Assembly: GCA_963575745.1 (NCBI GenBank)
Contig: CAUYUJ010012614.1
Span: 212,501 to 276,500 of the forward strand
Direction: 5' to 3'
Length of the DNA: 64,000 nt
DNA from: Prorocentrum cordatum
Taxonomy: Eukaryota > Sar > Dinophyceae > Prorocentrales > Prorocentraceae
The notes beneath the pieces are model-generated. The model saw only the letters and a list, made by a program, of their open reading frames with translations. It had not been told where the DNA came from and did no database searches. This document shows, piece after piece, positions 12,032 through 24,800 of the stretch. A program made the position numbers and the translations under genes. Positions within the stretch are counted from its first letter, which is position 1. Every line of letters starts with the position of its first letter.

Positions 12032-12533
12032 CGGAGCTCCCGACCCCGTCTTCGCCAGGTCGATCTTCGAGAGCCACGCGGCCCGAGGAGGGGCGAGCAC
12101 GGCCGCGTGTGATCGGGTCGTGGCACGGCTGGCGGGGGGGAAGAGGCGGGGCGCGAGGGAGCGTCGGGGTGCAGCTATTGCACAGTCATGCTTCGGAGAT
12201 TTTGAATGCCTCCGCTGAGCAGTGCTCGAATAATCATCACGTCTGTGCGGCTCGTGGCTTCCTGCTCCGCAGGAGACCTCTCCGATGGGTGAGTTCAGCT
12301 GCTGCTGCCGAATTGCCCAGGCAGGCCCCGCGCGCTATCTGATCGAGGTGAGGGGAGGGGCGAGGAAGAGGGGGAGGAGGTAGAGGAGGGCGAGGTGGAA
12401 GTAGAAGGCGCTGGAGGAGAAGCGAAGAGGACGGAGAAATGCGGAAGATTATCCGCAACGACGGCTTCAAGAGGTCAACTGCGCTTCGGAGGAACTCCGA
12501 GCTCTTGCCGCGTGCACGGGAGGGGGTACCGCG

Positions 12534-12558
12534 CGTGTGTGTGTGTGTGTGTGTGTGC
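12534..12558. repeat. (GT)n microsatellite
   Basis: About twelve GT dinucleotides. Confidence 0.95.
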
Positions 12559-13779
12559 GCACAAATCCGCCGCACGGGGGGGGTGAAGGGAGGCGCCGGA
12601 AGAAGACCAGACTAGGATAAGCTGTGAGTGGAGGAGGTAGGGGAGGGGATGTGGGCGAGGAGTGGGTATGGGTACGATCACCAGAAGCGGCATCGATGCA
12701 GGAATACCTAGATAGAGGAATCGGCGGAGAAGGCACATCAGGTACATCGGTCTGGACAAAGAGCTGCCAGAAAAATTGTAAGGGGGCGGCTGCGAGCGAT
12801 AGTTCATGCAGAGAAAGCGGACGGGGATGAGGTGCGAGTGGTCGACGAGTGACGGGAGTAGGCACACACCTGATAGGTGAGGACTTAGTTGATATGAAGG
12901 TAACGTGTGGTGCTGTGTATACAGGTCGACTTGCCGATCGAAAGACAGAGCGGCATGCCGATTCGGATGCTCATGGATGAGGCAGTGGTGGCGAGGACAG
13001 TTTACCAGGCTTGAGGGATGTCGCTGTCCAGTGAGGCACGGGACTTCTTAGAAGGCGGGGTGCCCTCAAACATCATGCCCTCAAACGTTCCAAATGAGAT
13101 GTCGCAAATTCAAAGGAAGCCCCCCTGACTACACCCGTTTCGCAGATCTCTGACACATGGTTTGGTTCACGACGCGGGCGAACCACAAAACATACGGCCA
13201 TATGATTGTTCGCCGTAGGTCGTTGTTTGATAACCCTTTGGCCCGAAAGTGGCTCGCACAAACCAAAACAGAAACAGAAAGGGATACTCTCGAACCAAAC
13301 AAACAACAAAAAACCTCGTGATCTCTGCGCGACGCCAGGGCGTCTGCACCTGCTGCCTGGCGCCAAACGAGAGAGCGGGGCGGAAGCCTCCGCGCCATGC
13401 CGAATTCACCTCGCACTCAGCGGCATCGCTTCCCCAGTGGCCGCCTCGGGGGGCTGAAGCGGGGAGGCCTTGCCCTGCTGGTTGCCCACGATCTCCCGTC
13501 GTGCCCCTGGCCGCCACATCCTCCTTTCGCTCCTGCTCCCCCAATCCCCCTCCTCGTCCTCACTGCTCCTCGGGATCGTCGTCGCGTTCCGCCTGACCGC
13601 CCTCCTCCTCTTTCCTGTCTTTCTGGTCATGCGTCCTTTTCGTCCTTCGTCCTATGCCTCCTACCCCTCTGTGTGGAAGGCAAGGAGGACGACAAGGCGA
13701 ACGCAGAGAACACGGAGGAAGGCGGGCGTGACAAAGGCACAAAAGGAGGACCACGTGAGCGAAAATAGAGAACGGACGG
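12559..13779. other. No gene seen
   Basis: Mixed unique sequence. Overlapping ORFs between 13129 and 13877 in several frames have no consistent coding character. Confidence 0.4.
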
Positions 13780-13780
13780 G

Positions 13781-13811
<31 letters not shown>

Positions 13812-13815
13812 TTGC

Positions 13816-13846
<31 letters not shown>

Positions 13847-13874
13847 CGTATGTACGAGAGAGAGAGAGAGAGAT
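13780..13874. repeat. (TA)n followed by (GA)n
   Basis: Two TA blocks separated by CACACATTTGCA, then GTATGTAC and a short GA run. Confidence 0.95.
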
Positions 13875-14229
13875 TAGCGGGAGGGGGGCTGGCAGCAGAA
13901 AACACGTGGCAGAACCAGACGGGCAGGTCGGGCGGGTAGACCCTAACGGGCGGGTCGGGAAGGCGGGCCCAGTCGGCCAGGTCGAGCAGGCAGGTTGCTG
14001 AAGCGTGAGTCCTGCATGAATCGCGAGGAAGTCTGCAGCGATAGCGCGATTCCGAAGTAAACTGCTAGAAAAGCCAAAGCGAGAGCGTGATTCCTAAGTG
14101 TCACGAGCGCGGCGCCTGAACAAATGCGACAAAGTCCCGCGCGACAGCGATATTATGAAATTCGCTGGCCCAACGGGCCAGGCGCGTGCTAAGATCTCCT
14201 GCTACACGTTTACAATTTCTACTTCGCGC

Positions 14230-14560
14230 GCACATGGCGGCCCCGGGGAGTACCGGAACGAAAAGTACCCTGGCCGAAACCCAGTAGACTCCTGGCAAGG
14301 TCCCCGCAAGGTCCCCCAGAGAGCCGCAGACGCCTCCCAGACGGTCCAAGAGGCCCCGAGGCCGAAAGATCGTTCCAAGACGCCCAAGATGACCTCCAGA
14401 CAGCCCTAGAGGCCGTCAAGCAGCTCCGAGAGAGCCTCAAGAGGCCCTCCAAGAGGGCCCGAAGAAGCACAACCCGGCATCAGCGATTTTGAAGCTTCAC
14501 AACATTCAAAGCCCTCAAAATCGCCCCGACACGGCCCAACATGCCCCCAAGATGAGCCCA
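14230..14560 (+). repeat. Degenerate CCCCAAGAGGCC-type array, copy 1
   Basis: Short words such as CCAAGAGGCCC, CCAAGACGCCC and CCTCAAGAGGCCC recur. The family also occurs at 29480-30180 and 53590-53870 (same orientation) and at 35280-37640 (reverse). The segment around 14480-14540 holds the non-repetitive core with ATTTTGAAGC. Confidence 0.65.
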
Positions 14561-14589
14561 GGACGGCCCCAGAGCGCTGAAGGACATGG

Positions 14590-14632
14590 GGCCTTCGGGT
14601 TGGGTTGGGGTGGTTTGATGCGTGGTGAACTA
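14590..14632. repeat. Single arm of a foldback element
   Basis: GGCCTTCGGGTTGGGTTGGG is nearly identical to the right arm of the foldback element at 40643-40818. The partner arm is missing here. Confidence 0.65.
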
Positions 14633-14867
14633 CGGAACCACTAGCTGAGACACGCCACGGCACGAGCTGTACTCCACTGGGTCCTTGGTTCCTTGACGGG
14701 CTCTTCTTGCACTGTACGCTTCGGGGGGCTCTTCGAGGCGCTTGCGGATCTTGCACATCCGACGGATTGGTCTAAACTGCAGGGCATATAGTCTCTTGGC
14801 CGCCTTGTTGCTGGGGGCCCACAACGCACTCGAGGCTCTCAGGATTGCACCAACTATGGAGTCAAGT

Positions 14868-15400
14868 TTCTTGACGACGGCGACAACGACGACGGCGATG
14901 ACGACGAGGACGAGGACGATCGACCACGACGAAGACGACGATGAAGACGACGATGAAGACGACGACTGAGAGCAACGACGACGACGACGACGATGAAGAC
15001 GGCGAGCAACGACGACGACGACGACAGCGACGACGACGAGGGACGCCTCTGGAGGTTTCCCGAGGCCTCCGGAGGCCTCCAGAAGCCTCTGGAAGCCTCC
15101 AGAGGCCTTCCAAATGTCATTCGAATGCCTCCAGAGGCCCTCGAAAACATTCGAAGGCGTTTGACAACGACGAGCGACGACGACCGACGACAGAAACGAC
15201 GACGATAACGACGACCGTTTGACAACGACGAGCGACGACGACCGACGACAGAAACGACGACGATAACGACGACGACGAACCTGACAACGACAACGACGAC
15301 GACGATAACGACGACGATGAGGACGACGACGACGAATACGACGACAACGGCGGCGACGACGACGACAACGACGACGACGACCGACAGCGAAGAGCGACGA
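14868..15400. repeat. GAC-rich trinucleotide region with a 58-bp exact duplication
   Basis: GACGAC/GATGAA triplets surround an AGGCCTCC palindrome cluster (15041-15130). A 58-bp block starting GTTTGACAACGACGAGCG occurs at 15159 and again at 15217 in tandem, essentially identical. Confidence 0.85.
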
Positions 15401-15537
15401 GGAGTTGTGCCGAGCACATGCCTGCGAAGGCGTCGTTGCCTCCACGTGGCGAATAAGAGATATGCTCCTTACCTCCCTCCTCCATCCTCGTCGTCTTCGT
15501 CGTTATCGTTGTCGTCGTTGTCCTTCTCCTCCTATTG

Positions 15538-15562
15538 CTCTCTCTCTCTCTCTCTCTCTCTC
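15538..15562. repeat. (TC)n microsatellite
   Basis: About twelve TC dinucleotides. Confidence 0.95.
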
Positions 15563-15611
15563 CTACGAACACCACAAGTGCCTGAGAGCACCGCAGCTTG
15601 CCCGCAACCAC

Positions 15612-15866
15612 CGCCCCTAAGCAGATCTCTAAGCGGATCCCTAAGAGGACCCCTCTGGGGATCCCTATGCGGATACCTATGCAGGTCCCTATGCGAATTG
15701 CCAAGCGGATCCCTATGCGGATCCCTATGCGGATGCCTCTTGGGATCCCTATGCGGATTCCGATGGATATCTCTATGCGATTCCCATGCGGATCCCTATG
15801 CGGATTTCTGTGCGGATGCCTATGCGGATCTCTATTCGGAATCCTATGCGGATCCCTATGCGCACG
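15612..15866. repeat. 12-bp minisatellite (ATGCGGATCCCT)
   Basis: About twenty variants of ATGCGGATCCCT in tandem. The period is divisible by three, so RIPM or GSLC tetrapeptides recur in the open frames. Confidence 0.9.
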
Positions 15867-16469
15867 GCGGCAGTGCCGGAAGCGCACTGGGGGCCAGAGC
15901 GTTACGTTAGGGGGGGGAGGTCACAACGCGCGTTATGGCCCAAGCAAGAAAGAAACAGGCTCCTTCCATACATGGTTGTCTGACTCTCTGAACTCCGCCT
16001 CTGGATACCTACCAAGTGCACCACCAGGCAGCGTTGGCTCCTAAGCTGGAACCCCCGTTCTGTCATCATTATGACCGCCTCCAGATAGGTATCCGCGAAG
16101 GTAAAGACGTTGTCACTCCAAACTGCTAGGCACAACTTCCAAGAACCCCACGCGCATGCCGACCGACTGATTCAACCACCTTCCTTGACGCCACGCCGCA
16201 ATGCCCTCTGCCGAAAATCTGGCTAGCATGCCCGCCGTTGTGCTCCAGTCTGTGCTCCTCGGCTTCTGAAAACATCATCCGTTCCTCCACCCAACACTCC
16301 GGAGCACTGGAGCATCCGAGCGGCGCATCTGGAGCTTCTACTGTGGATTTACAGGGCCAGCTTTTTCGAGCGAAGCCTGTTCATGCATTTTATCAGACGG
16401 TACGCTCGTAGATGTCCAAGATCTCCTACTGTTCCGCACTGCACCAGGGCTCCTATCTCGCGGTCATCC
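15867..16469. other. No gene seen
   Basis: Unique sequence without a convincing open frame. Confidence 0.4.
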
Positions 16470-17360
16470 AAGCCGCGAGCTGTAAAACCGAGCAGCAGAG
16501 GAGGACGAAGAAGAAAGCGGACCGCGAACGGGGCGATTCTGGATAGAGGGCGGGCATGGGCGAACCCATCGAAACTGTGAGATCCCACCGGGACCTCTTC
16601 GTGGGAGCCTCTTGCAAATATATCCGTCCGCCATCCACGCAGGCGCCTCAGGGCGCTCCTGAGAGCCCTGCTGCACTTTTCGATGCATTTTCGGAGAAGT
16701 GCCTGCGGGGTGCGAGCTGCGCGCGAGTCGCCGAAACAGAGGAGGACGAAGAAGAAAGCGGACTGCGGGCGGTGCAATTCTGCATAGAGGGCGGGCATGG
16801 GCAGGCCCATCGAGGCTGCGAAATCCGACGGCGCCTCTTCGTGGGAGCCTCTTGCAAAGATATCCGCCCGCCATCCAGGCAGGGACGTCTTGGACGTGAA
16901 ACTGCCCAGGACGATCTAAGCTGCCTGCGAGGTCGTAGAAGCAAAGGAGGACAACTCTGGGATGGGGATTTACCCGAGGTGCAGTTGTACAAGGGTGGGC
17001 CCATCGAAGCTGCGAAATCCAACGGGACCTCTTCGTGGGAGCCTCTTGTAAAGATTTACGCCCGCCGTCCAGGCAGGGACGTCTTGGAAGTGACACTGCC
17101 CAGGACGATCTAAGTTGCCTGAAAGGTCGTAGAAGCAAAAGAGGACAACTCTGGGATGGGGATTTACCCGAGGTGCAGTTGTACAAGGGTGAGCCCATCG
17201 AAGCTGCGAAATCCAACGGGACCTCTTCGTGGGAGCCTCTTGTAAAGACATCCGCCCGTCATCCAGGCAGGGACAGCTTGGAAGTGAAACTGCCCAGGAC
17301 GATCCAAGCTGCCTGCGAGGTCGCAGAAGCAAAGGAGGACACCTCTGGGAAGGAAACCTA
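16470..17360 (+). repeat. Tandem repeat, 240-bp and 194-bp units
   Basis: The marker CCTCTTCGTGGGAGCCTCTT recurs at 16594, 16834, 17028 and 17222, giving spacings of 240, 194 and 194 bp. The first two units share a GGAGGACGAAGAAGAAAGCGG block. The later ones share CCCGAGGTGCAGTTGTACAA. A protein-like reading (VQLYKGGPIEAAKSNGTSS, then SWEPLVKIY) recurs in the 194-bp units. Because 194 is not a multiple of three, successive units fall in different frames. Amplification of an exon-containing segment is possible. Confidence 0.8.
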
Positions 17361-17399
17361 CCCGAGAACAAGTAGAGTCAAGCGTGCACCGCCGCTCAT

Positions 17400-18310
17400 C
17401 TGTCGAGATCTACTCGCGCCAACACGCTATAAGATCAGACCTTTGGTTGGGCTGCACAACAAAAACGATAGAAATTGAAAATCGTCGATGATTATGTTCA
17501 CGCGAAGTCGACAGCTCGGAAGTGTCGAAGACTGACGACAGGTACCACTGCGACTGGCCATCATCGCAACTTAAGCAGCAGAGCAACACCCAAATGGTTA
17601 CCCTCTGTCAATCGCCTGCTGCGCGGCCCGCGGCTGCCGACTCCATCCAAGGCCGCGCGCCATTTGCAATCACTCGGGCGTGCGTTATCCGTACGTTGCC
17701 TGGTTTCGCGCGTGTTTTCTTTGAAGGGTACCCTAGATGCTCCAATACGGTTTAGATTTGCTGGCGCTAGTCCATCTGGTGCAGGTTTTCACTACAGATC
17801 CGTGCTCCAGTCCCGGGGCCCGAAAGCGGACCCCGAGCCGAAAATGGGGGCGGGGAAAAACTCCCCGAACCCGTAATCCCGAACCTGCCCGCCCTTCTTG
17901 CTGGCCGGATCCTGTGCTGGGCCACCTCAGACCCCCGGATTGCGCCAACGCTGGCCGCGCCTTATGCTGTCCCCATCGTACTTAGGGACCAACTCCCAGC
18001 AATAATTTCGAGCACCCATTCAAGTATCGAAAGAGTGTCTGCCCGACACGCTGGCGAAGTGTCGAACGAGTATCGCCTGCCAGGGCCCGACACGTGAAAA
18101 CCATGCAGTTTAGGCACTCTCCTGGAGCTCGAAATTCTGGTGGTCGAGCCTAAATTAGGTAGGAACATCATAAGATCATAAGCTTCGCCGAGGAAAGCAC
18201 ACACGTCCGAGCGATGCCAATATCCTGACATCTGCCCGACAGGTCCGTCGCCCACGGCCTCCGTCTGAATCCGATGCCGGCGACCACCCCGCTGCCCGCC
18301 TCAGCGACCC
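17400..18310. other. No gene seen
   Basis: Unique sequence. Candidate ORFs (17475-17876 plus, 17962-18255 minus) lack supporting motifs. Confidence 0.4.
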
Positions 18311-18317
18311 GTGGAGC

Positions 18318-18605
18318 GGGACTACCTCCCAGACCACCCCGACCCAACCCGAAGTCCAGACTCTCGCGTTGGGGGGCGTGCGGGTTCCACCTGAGCGACG
18401 ATCAAAAACGGGCCTTGCGCGAGATGACACAGCGACCTCACGCGGTGGCTCACGCGGGCCGCCGGCGCGGAACGCTACGCTGGAAGCGAGGGCGCTTACG
18501 CGCGACCTTACGCGGGCAGCTTACGCGCGAATGTCGGCGCAGACGACACCGTTTTTCTTTCGTCGCTCACCTGTGCTTTTTCAACGTTCCCGGATATGCC
18601 CCCCC
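18318..18605. repeat. Diverged relative of the 40.6-kb foldback element
   Basis: GACTACCTCCCAGACCACCC with CGACCCAACCCGAAG (18320-18355) matches the left arm at 40643. TTTTTCAACGTTCCC near 18577 matches the element interior at 40729. The two are separated by about 220 bp of other sequence, so this copy is rearranged. Confidence 0.55.
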
Positions 18606-18888
18606 TCTGGACATGCCTTTGCTACAAGATGGCACCCATGCGCCGAGAATTGCCTTGGCGTTTGGATCTCTTGCTCCGCGCAGCCATCTGTGGACCCAAG
18701 CCATTTGGCCCCCCCCCCAAAGGTTCCACCCGTGGCTGCGCACGGGGGGGGGCCCAACGGCCCGCGCCACGGCAGCCGAGGGCAGGCGCGCCAGGTCGAG
18801 GCCGCCCGTCGACACGACGGTTAACCAATCTCGGACCAGCGTGGGCCACCGCGACCCGTGGAAGCTTTTGGGGTGACTGGTTTGAGTT

Positions 18889-21800
18889 ATGAGCAGCAAG
18901 GAGTCAAGGGAGAGGGGGACGAGGAGGGCGAGGCAAAGGGAAGAGGAAGGGGAAAGGGAAGGAAAGGAGGAGGACAATGACACAGCATCCCCAAGCCCCC
19001 TGCGCGCCCATGTCACGGCGAAGACGCAACACGAAGCGAAAATCATGTCCGACTTTGCGCCGCTTTACAAAGAGCTCGCACTTGAGGTCCCCGATTTGAA
19101 CATATCGCAGGTGAAGATGCGCCAGTAATTTTCAAATTGAACGAAGATGTTTGTGCATAATGATTTGTGCATAATACGTACCAGCGTTTGCCTTTCACAC
19201 GTTGGATCCTTACTCCGTTGGGTGATCTCTGTTGCCAAAATGCTTCGTGCAATCAGATTTGAAACTGTGATGATACGGCCCATGGTTTGTCACACATGGA
19301 ACTGTTGTTTCGATTGCCTTTGAGATCCATGCGCCTGTCCTTGCACGTGGGCACTTGTATTGCGAAAGGCGAAGCATACGATCTTTTTCGCCTTACCGAC
19401 AGCGGTCCGGACTAGATGCCACGCTACCGACCGCGGGGTTAGGGCTGGTGTGGGGGAGGGGTGGGTCACAGCGGAGGCCAGTCCACAAGAAACCTTCCAC
19501 AAGAAACCCAACCCTGAGACCCCAGGACGCCCATCGATTTTCGATATCGGAACGTCACGCTCTCCATCGCAACACCGTCGAAACCCGGGACACCCGGGGC
19601 ACCCTGGAGGCGAGCAGGGTGGTTCTTGGCATGGGCCCCCATCTGCAGGGGAGAGGGGGTCGAGGGGGGAATAGCGCACAACGGGATCATAAGACGAATG
19701 GTGCCGCCAACGCGCTCGCCTCCCAGTACCGTGGGGTCTGGAGGAGCAGTGCGAACATGCAGACTCTCTCGAGCCAGAAGCATGCCGATAGTGAACGTTT
19801 TTATTCGGCGTTTCGACATTGGGCGGAAAGGGGGGGGGGAAGGGGGGGATCTGGCTCCAGACCTCTGCTTAGTGCTACCGTTTGCAAGCGTGCTGCCTTT
19901 GGGGGAGACTCCACCCGCTCGAAACAGGCGCCAAGAAACAGCCAAAATCTATTCCATGTGGGGGGGGAGAGGGGGTTGGGGGGCCCGCGCCGACCGGCAA
20001 AACAATGCATAAAAAAGATCATATACGCTTTCTAGTGTTTGTGCATGTTTCCGCAGTGTTGAAGAATCCAGGTTTCATCCTCCCAGCGGTCATGGAGCGC
20101 CGTGCAAAGCCCCTTGGCTTTTGCCCATGCGTTTGCACGAGGGAAGGCGCTCGTGGAGAGGTTTGCGCGAGAAGACTCGGAGGGTGCTGCTGCCGCGCCT
20201 GCGACGCCAAGCATCGCGAGCCCGCGCAGCATCTCGGCTTCGGAGCCACCGGACATTTCCTTTACCCCGTAGCATTACGAATTGTTATGTTCAAGGCGAG
20301 CGGACACCATGCCGAGGCAAGCAATTGTAGCAACTCGCTGCATGCACAAAGACACATCATTACTACGACGGCCTCTCTTAGTCTATCTTCCAACGACGCC
20401 CGAACAAATGAAGAAGATCACGACCGTGATCAACGAGATGGTAGAACCTGGCGCGTGGAACGGGTCCCAAGTGGGAGAGGAGCTCCCCGTCGTCGCGGAC
20501 CAGCCTGCCTCGAGCGTCGGGGCGACAACGGCCGAGTACAGCATCTTCGCCAAGATCCTGTCCAGCGAGCCAGGCATCCCAACGCCAGCTACTGAGCCGA
20601 GACCAATGCCACCTACTGAGCCAAGCCCAGAGCCCCCAGAGACAAGCATGTGTTCGACTTTGTTCACGAACCCCGCGGACGAGGACACGGACGCACAAGC
20701 TCTGGCGGCTGCGCTCGTGAACCCGCAGCTCGGCGGCCAGCAGAAGTTCGTGCTTGAGCATCGCGAGGCCAAGGAGGTCGGGACAGGCAAGAAGGTCAAG
20801 GGCAGTAGTGGCAAGAAGGGCCAGACTGACAAGAAGGGCAAGGGCAAGACTCGCAAGATGGGCAAGGGCAAAGGCAATAGCAACACCCTGGCCGAGGACG
20901 ACAGCGCGCCCGTGCCCAAGCTCGTGGCGCCCGTGAAGAAGCTGAAGGCCACGGACGCGCCAAGGCCAGCTCCGCGACGTACGCGGCTGAGCCACCGAAT
21001 GATTGAGCATGCGCCATACAATTGTTTTGCCATGTTGTTGATACATAGTGTTTGATGTATGAGTCTTAGTATCGGTTCGCCATATGCTTCATACTTCTGG
21101 ATTGCTATCTGGATGTTTCATGTGGCTTGCTATGCTCGCACCTTGACAACTGCATAATTTAGCCAAGACGGCTTGACGCCGATCGAGGCTCTCGCACCCC
21201 ACCACAAATAGGGAGCTCTCGGCCGAATGGAATCGTGAGCACTCGACAATCTGGCACAAGACGCGCACGGTGCTTTGCAACAAGGGGCACGATGACGACC
21301 ACGCCAGGGAGGCCAGGAAGGCAGAGTGCGAACCTGTCAACGCAGGGTTCTTCAAGGCTCGCGGCGTGTCGACCCAACAGCAGGAGTGATATGGCCGCGA
21401 GCTTTCTTGAGCCGCGGGACTTGGGAGGGAGGCAGGGGAAGAGGGGGGGAGGACAGGGGAGATGGAGGAGGGATGGAGGAGGGAAGGGAGGGAGAAAAGA
21501 AGAAATGCGATGGAAAAAAGGATGAGCCGTAAACGTGATGTATGTTGAGGTGCCACGCCATGCGGGGATACGTTTTCGCAATCTGAAAGGCAACGTCTGC
21601 CAAGCATTGTGCAGACACGTTCAAGCACTTTAAACAAGAAAGAACGTACACACGTAGCGGCCGTGGTATATGTATATATGTAATTATGTATGCATTGTAA
21701 CCAATATGGCACTACATGCTCACCCAATGCAATCTCGAGTAACGCAGCTTCCGTGCGCGTAGACGTCGAGGCCCTCTAGGGCGGGCGCCTCTATCAGGAG

Positions 21801-24800
21801 CTCGGGGTAACAGGACGCGCATCAATGTGACATTCTGTCTGGTAACAAAGAACAGCAACGCAGACGTTGATCTTATACTTCGTTTTCATTTTGACAACAC
21901 ATTGACGCATGTTGGCTGGCATTATCTTCGCTGGTGTCATGAATGGTGGCATGTGTTTCAAATACGTGCACGTGTGGTGACATGTCGTTGTGCATTGGCA
22001 CGCTTTGCTTTCACATGCTCCCGCGTATTATCACGTTGCCACGTATTCTCACTTCGCCACAGGATTGATTGACACGCTCGTCACGTTTGCTTTCGTATGA
22101 TGTCGTTGGGTATTGTCCACGCTCGGTTGCCCATCCCCCTTCCCTTGACATTGAAACCTCGTAAGGTTCGCAGCGTTTTGGGAAGGTTCCAAAGGTCTCG
22201 AACCCCCCCCCCCCGGCAGGGCGGCCGCCCCCTCGGCAGCATGGCGCCCATGCTCGTCGCCCAGGTGCTGAGCGTGCAGAACTTGCGCGCGCCACTCTCC
22301 AACGAGTGGGCTTTGTATTTGGCTTTCTGCTTTGTTGTGCTTCGGTTTCTTTCTGTGCAATCGCTTCCTTTTGGTGCGTTGCATTGTTATGGGTTTGTTC
22401 GGGGCTTCTCTTTGCGCATGAGCACAGACGTCATCCGCACAGGAATGATCCAGATGGTGGGGAAAGGAGCAGGAGGAGAAAGATGGCGAAGGGCAGGGGG
22501 AGCAGGGATAGCAGGGGAAGACGGACGGGGGCCTTAGCTGGGTGGGTGGGCGGGAGGTGACTCTTCGAGAAGATCTCCTATGTGACGGGCGTCGAGGGCA
22601 TCGCTGACGTGTGGGTCAAAGACACCCGTACAATAAGGATGCGCGAAAAGGATGCAAGGGCCTTGCAAGGCCATTTCCGAGCTTTCCGAGCGGGACACGG
22701 CCAACGAAAGTGGCCGAGGACGGACCGGGGAGGCAAGGACACAGGGTACCCTTGGGACAGTTGCCCATCCTTACCATGCGGGTTTACTGTAAGCTTGCTG
22801 CATTCGTTGTTGGTCTAGCAGTGGTGATTTCTATATTCGTTTCTTTCTACGTAGTTTGCATTTCACTCACACGCCTTGTCTTTGCTGTACGGTTCGTTTA
22901 CATTCAACATATAACAATGTTGCACCGGAGTTTCGTTGAACTTTGCATGTAAGTTTCACGAATTGTTGTCTACATGTAACTCACCTTCAAACGTCAACGA
23001 TCGAACACAGTATATCGATTGCAAGTTACTTGCGCATTACACTTCCAGAGTTGCAGTTTAGATTTATAATACAGTGATACGCACATGCGCATTACATTCA
23101 TTGTTCGTTTCAGGGGGATGGCCATGAAACCATTGTGTGCGATGAATTACGTTTGAACGCAATCTAGATGTAACCTGCACCAAATGTAACCTACATGTCA
23201 ACTGCAACGGAACTACTATGCACCATTGTCGTGCTTAACGATTGTCAGAACACCACCGTGCTCGTTCGTTCCTGCAGCGACCAGCACCCCAAAGTGGACA
23301 AGCAGCACTTGGACGGCAGGCGTCTGGAGAACGGCCAGAAGGCGATCACATTCTGCGAGCAATTGCAGTCGGACTTCGATGGGGGGAGGAGGGAGGAGGA
23401 ATCAGAGGAAGGAATAATAGGAATAAGAATAGCAACAACAGTCGTGAAAATACGAATAGGATTAGGAGTAGGCGTAGGAATAGGAGCAGAAGAGTAACAC
23501 GAAAGAAGGAACACGTCTTTACCCGTTGAGGAACGCACGTCCTTCCAGAGGACTCCGAGAAGAGCGTCGACTACGGCCAGTGCATGTCGGACCAGAGGAC
23601 GATTTCCAGTGCATGATCGTATGCTCGCTCTGTGCACGTTCCTATGTAGTTCAATGTGCACGTGATTGGCTCATTTGAATTATCACACCATGTGCCGGTG
23701 TGTACGCCGATGTGTTGCACATATGCTTTGTTCAAACCAGTTGTATATATATATATTGTATATATATGCTCATTGTATGTTGGATGCGTTGGAGTGTTAT
23801 GCTTATCCGTTGTCAGTGCTATTCTGTCTAGTTGCTTGTGAAGCTGCATTTGATGCGTGTTGTATGAGTATGTTACCTGCTGCTGCTCTCATGCAAGTGT
23901 TGTCGTTTGCATTGGGTCTGCATTCGAGTCTATATCCTTGCAACATTCAGTATGTGTGGTATCGATATGTGTCGATCCGCTATGTTGCATACGTCTGCAT
24001 GGACTAATTATCGCGTGGGATACTTGGCATTGCAACATTTCGCACGTTTGACATTTTCCAAGAACACGGGGCCGACCGATGCCGACAGAGCTGCTCCCAG
24101 TGCCAGCCGAGCAACCTCCAGCGCCGACCGAGCCGCCAGCCAAAAATGCTGGAGGTGATTCGTCCAGGTTCCTCTCGCCTCCACCGCCGCGCCCGCAGAG
24201 GGCCGAGCCGCTCGGCAAGAAAACCAAGGCCACCTCCACGGCCAAGCCCGCGGCCACTGCCGCGGCCAAGCCCGACGGGCCCGAGGCCACCTACACGGCC
24301 AAACCCGCGGCCGCTGCTGCGGCCCAGCCCGACGGGCCCGAAGGGCGCAAACCCGCGGCCACTCCGACGGCCCCCGCGGCCAATCCGCAAGGGCCCAAGC
24401 CCCCGTCGGGCACCCCGCCCGCGCGCAAGCAGGAAGGGCCGAAGCCCCCACCAGGCCCGCCGCCGCCGCCTCCAGCAGTCATGTGGCCGCCAACGCTGCC
24501 GACGGCCCAGGCTCCACCAGAGCTGCTGGCGCCCAAGAGTGCCTCCGCGCGCAGGCCTGTCACGGTGCCTCCACGACAGCAAATACTGGTGCCCAAGCGT
24601 ACTTCCGCGGCCCGCCAATCGTGGTGCTATCACGTATTCCTAAGCTGGTGGTGCCCAATGCTGCTCCTCCGCCACCGCCAGCCCCTGTGCCTCCACCAAG
24701 CTCCCAGCTGCAAGTGCCCAAGCTTTCCGAGCCGTCTCCCCAGGAGGTTCACGAGAACGTCAGGCTCAAGAAGGTTCCCGAGAAGGCCAGGCCCAAGGTT

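Noticed and set aside
20262-20276. CCCCGTAGCATTACG as another spliced-leader relic
   Set aside because: Only the first seven leader bases match and the GGCTCAAG end is absent. It fits better as a GT donor at the end of a candidate exon.
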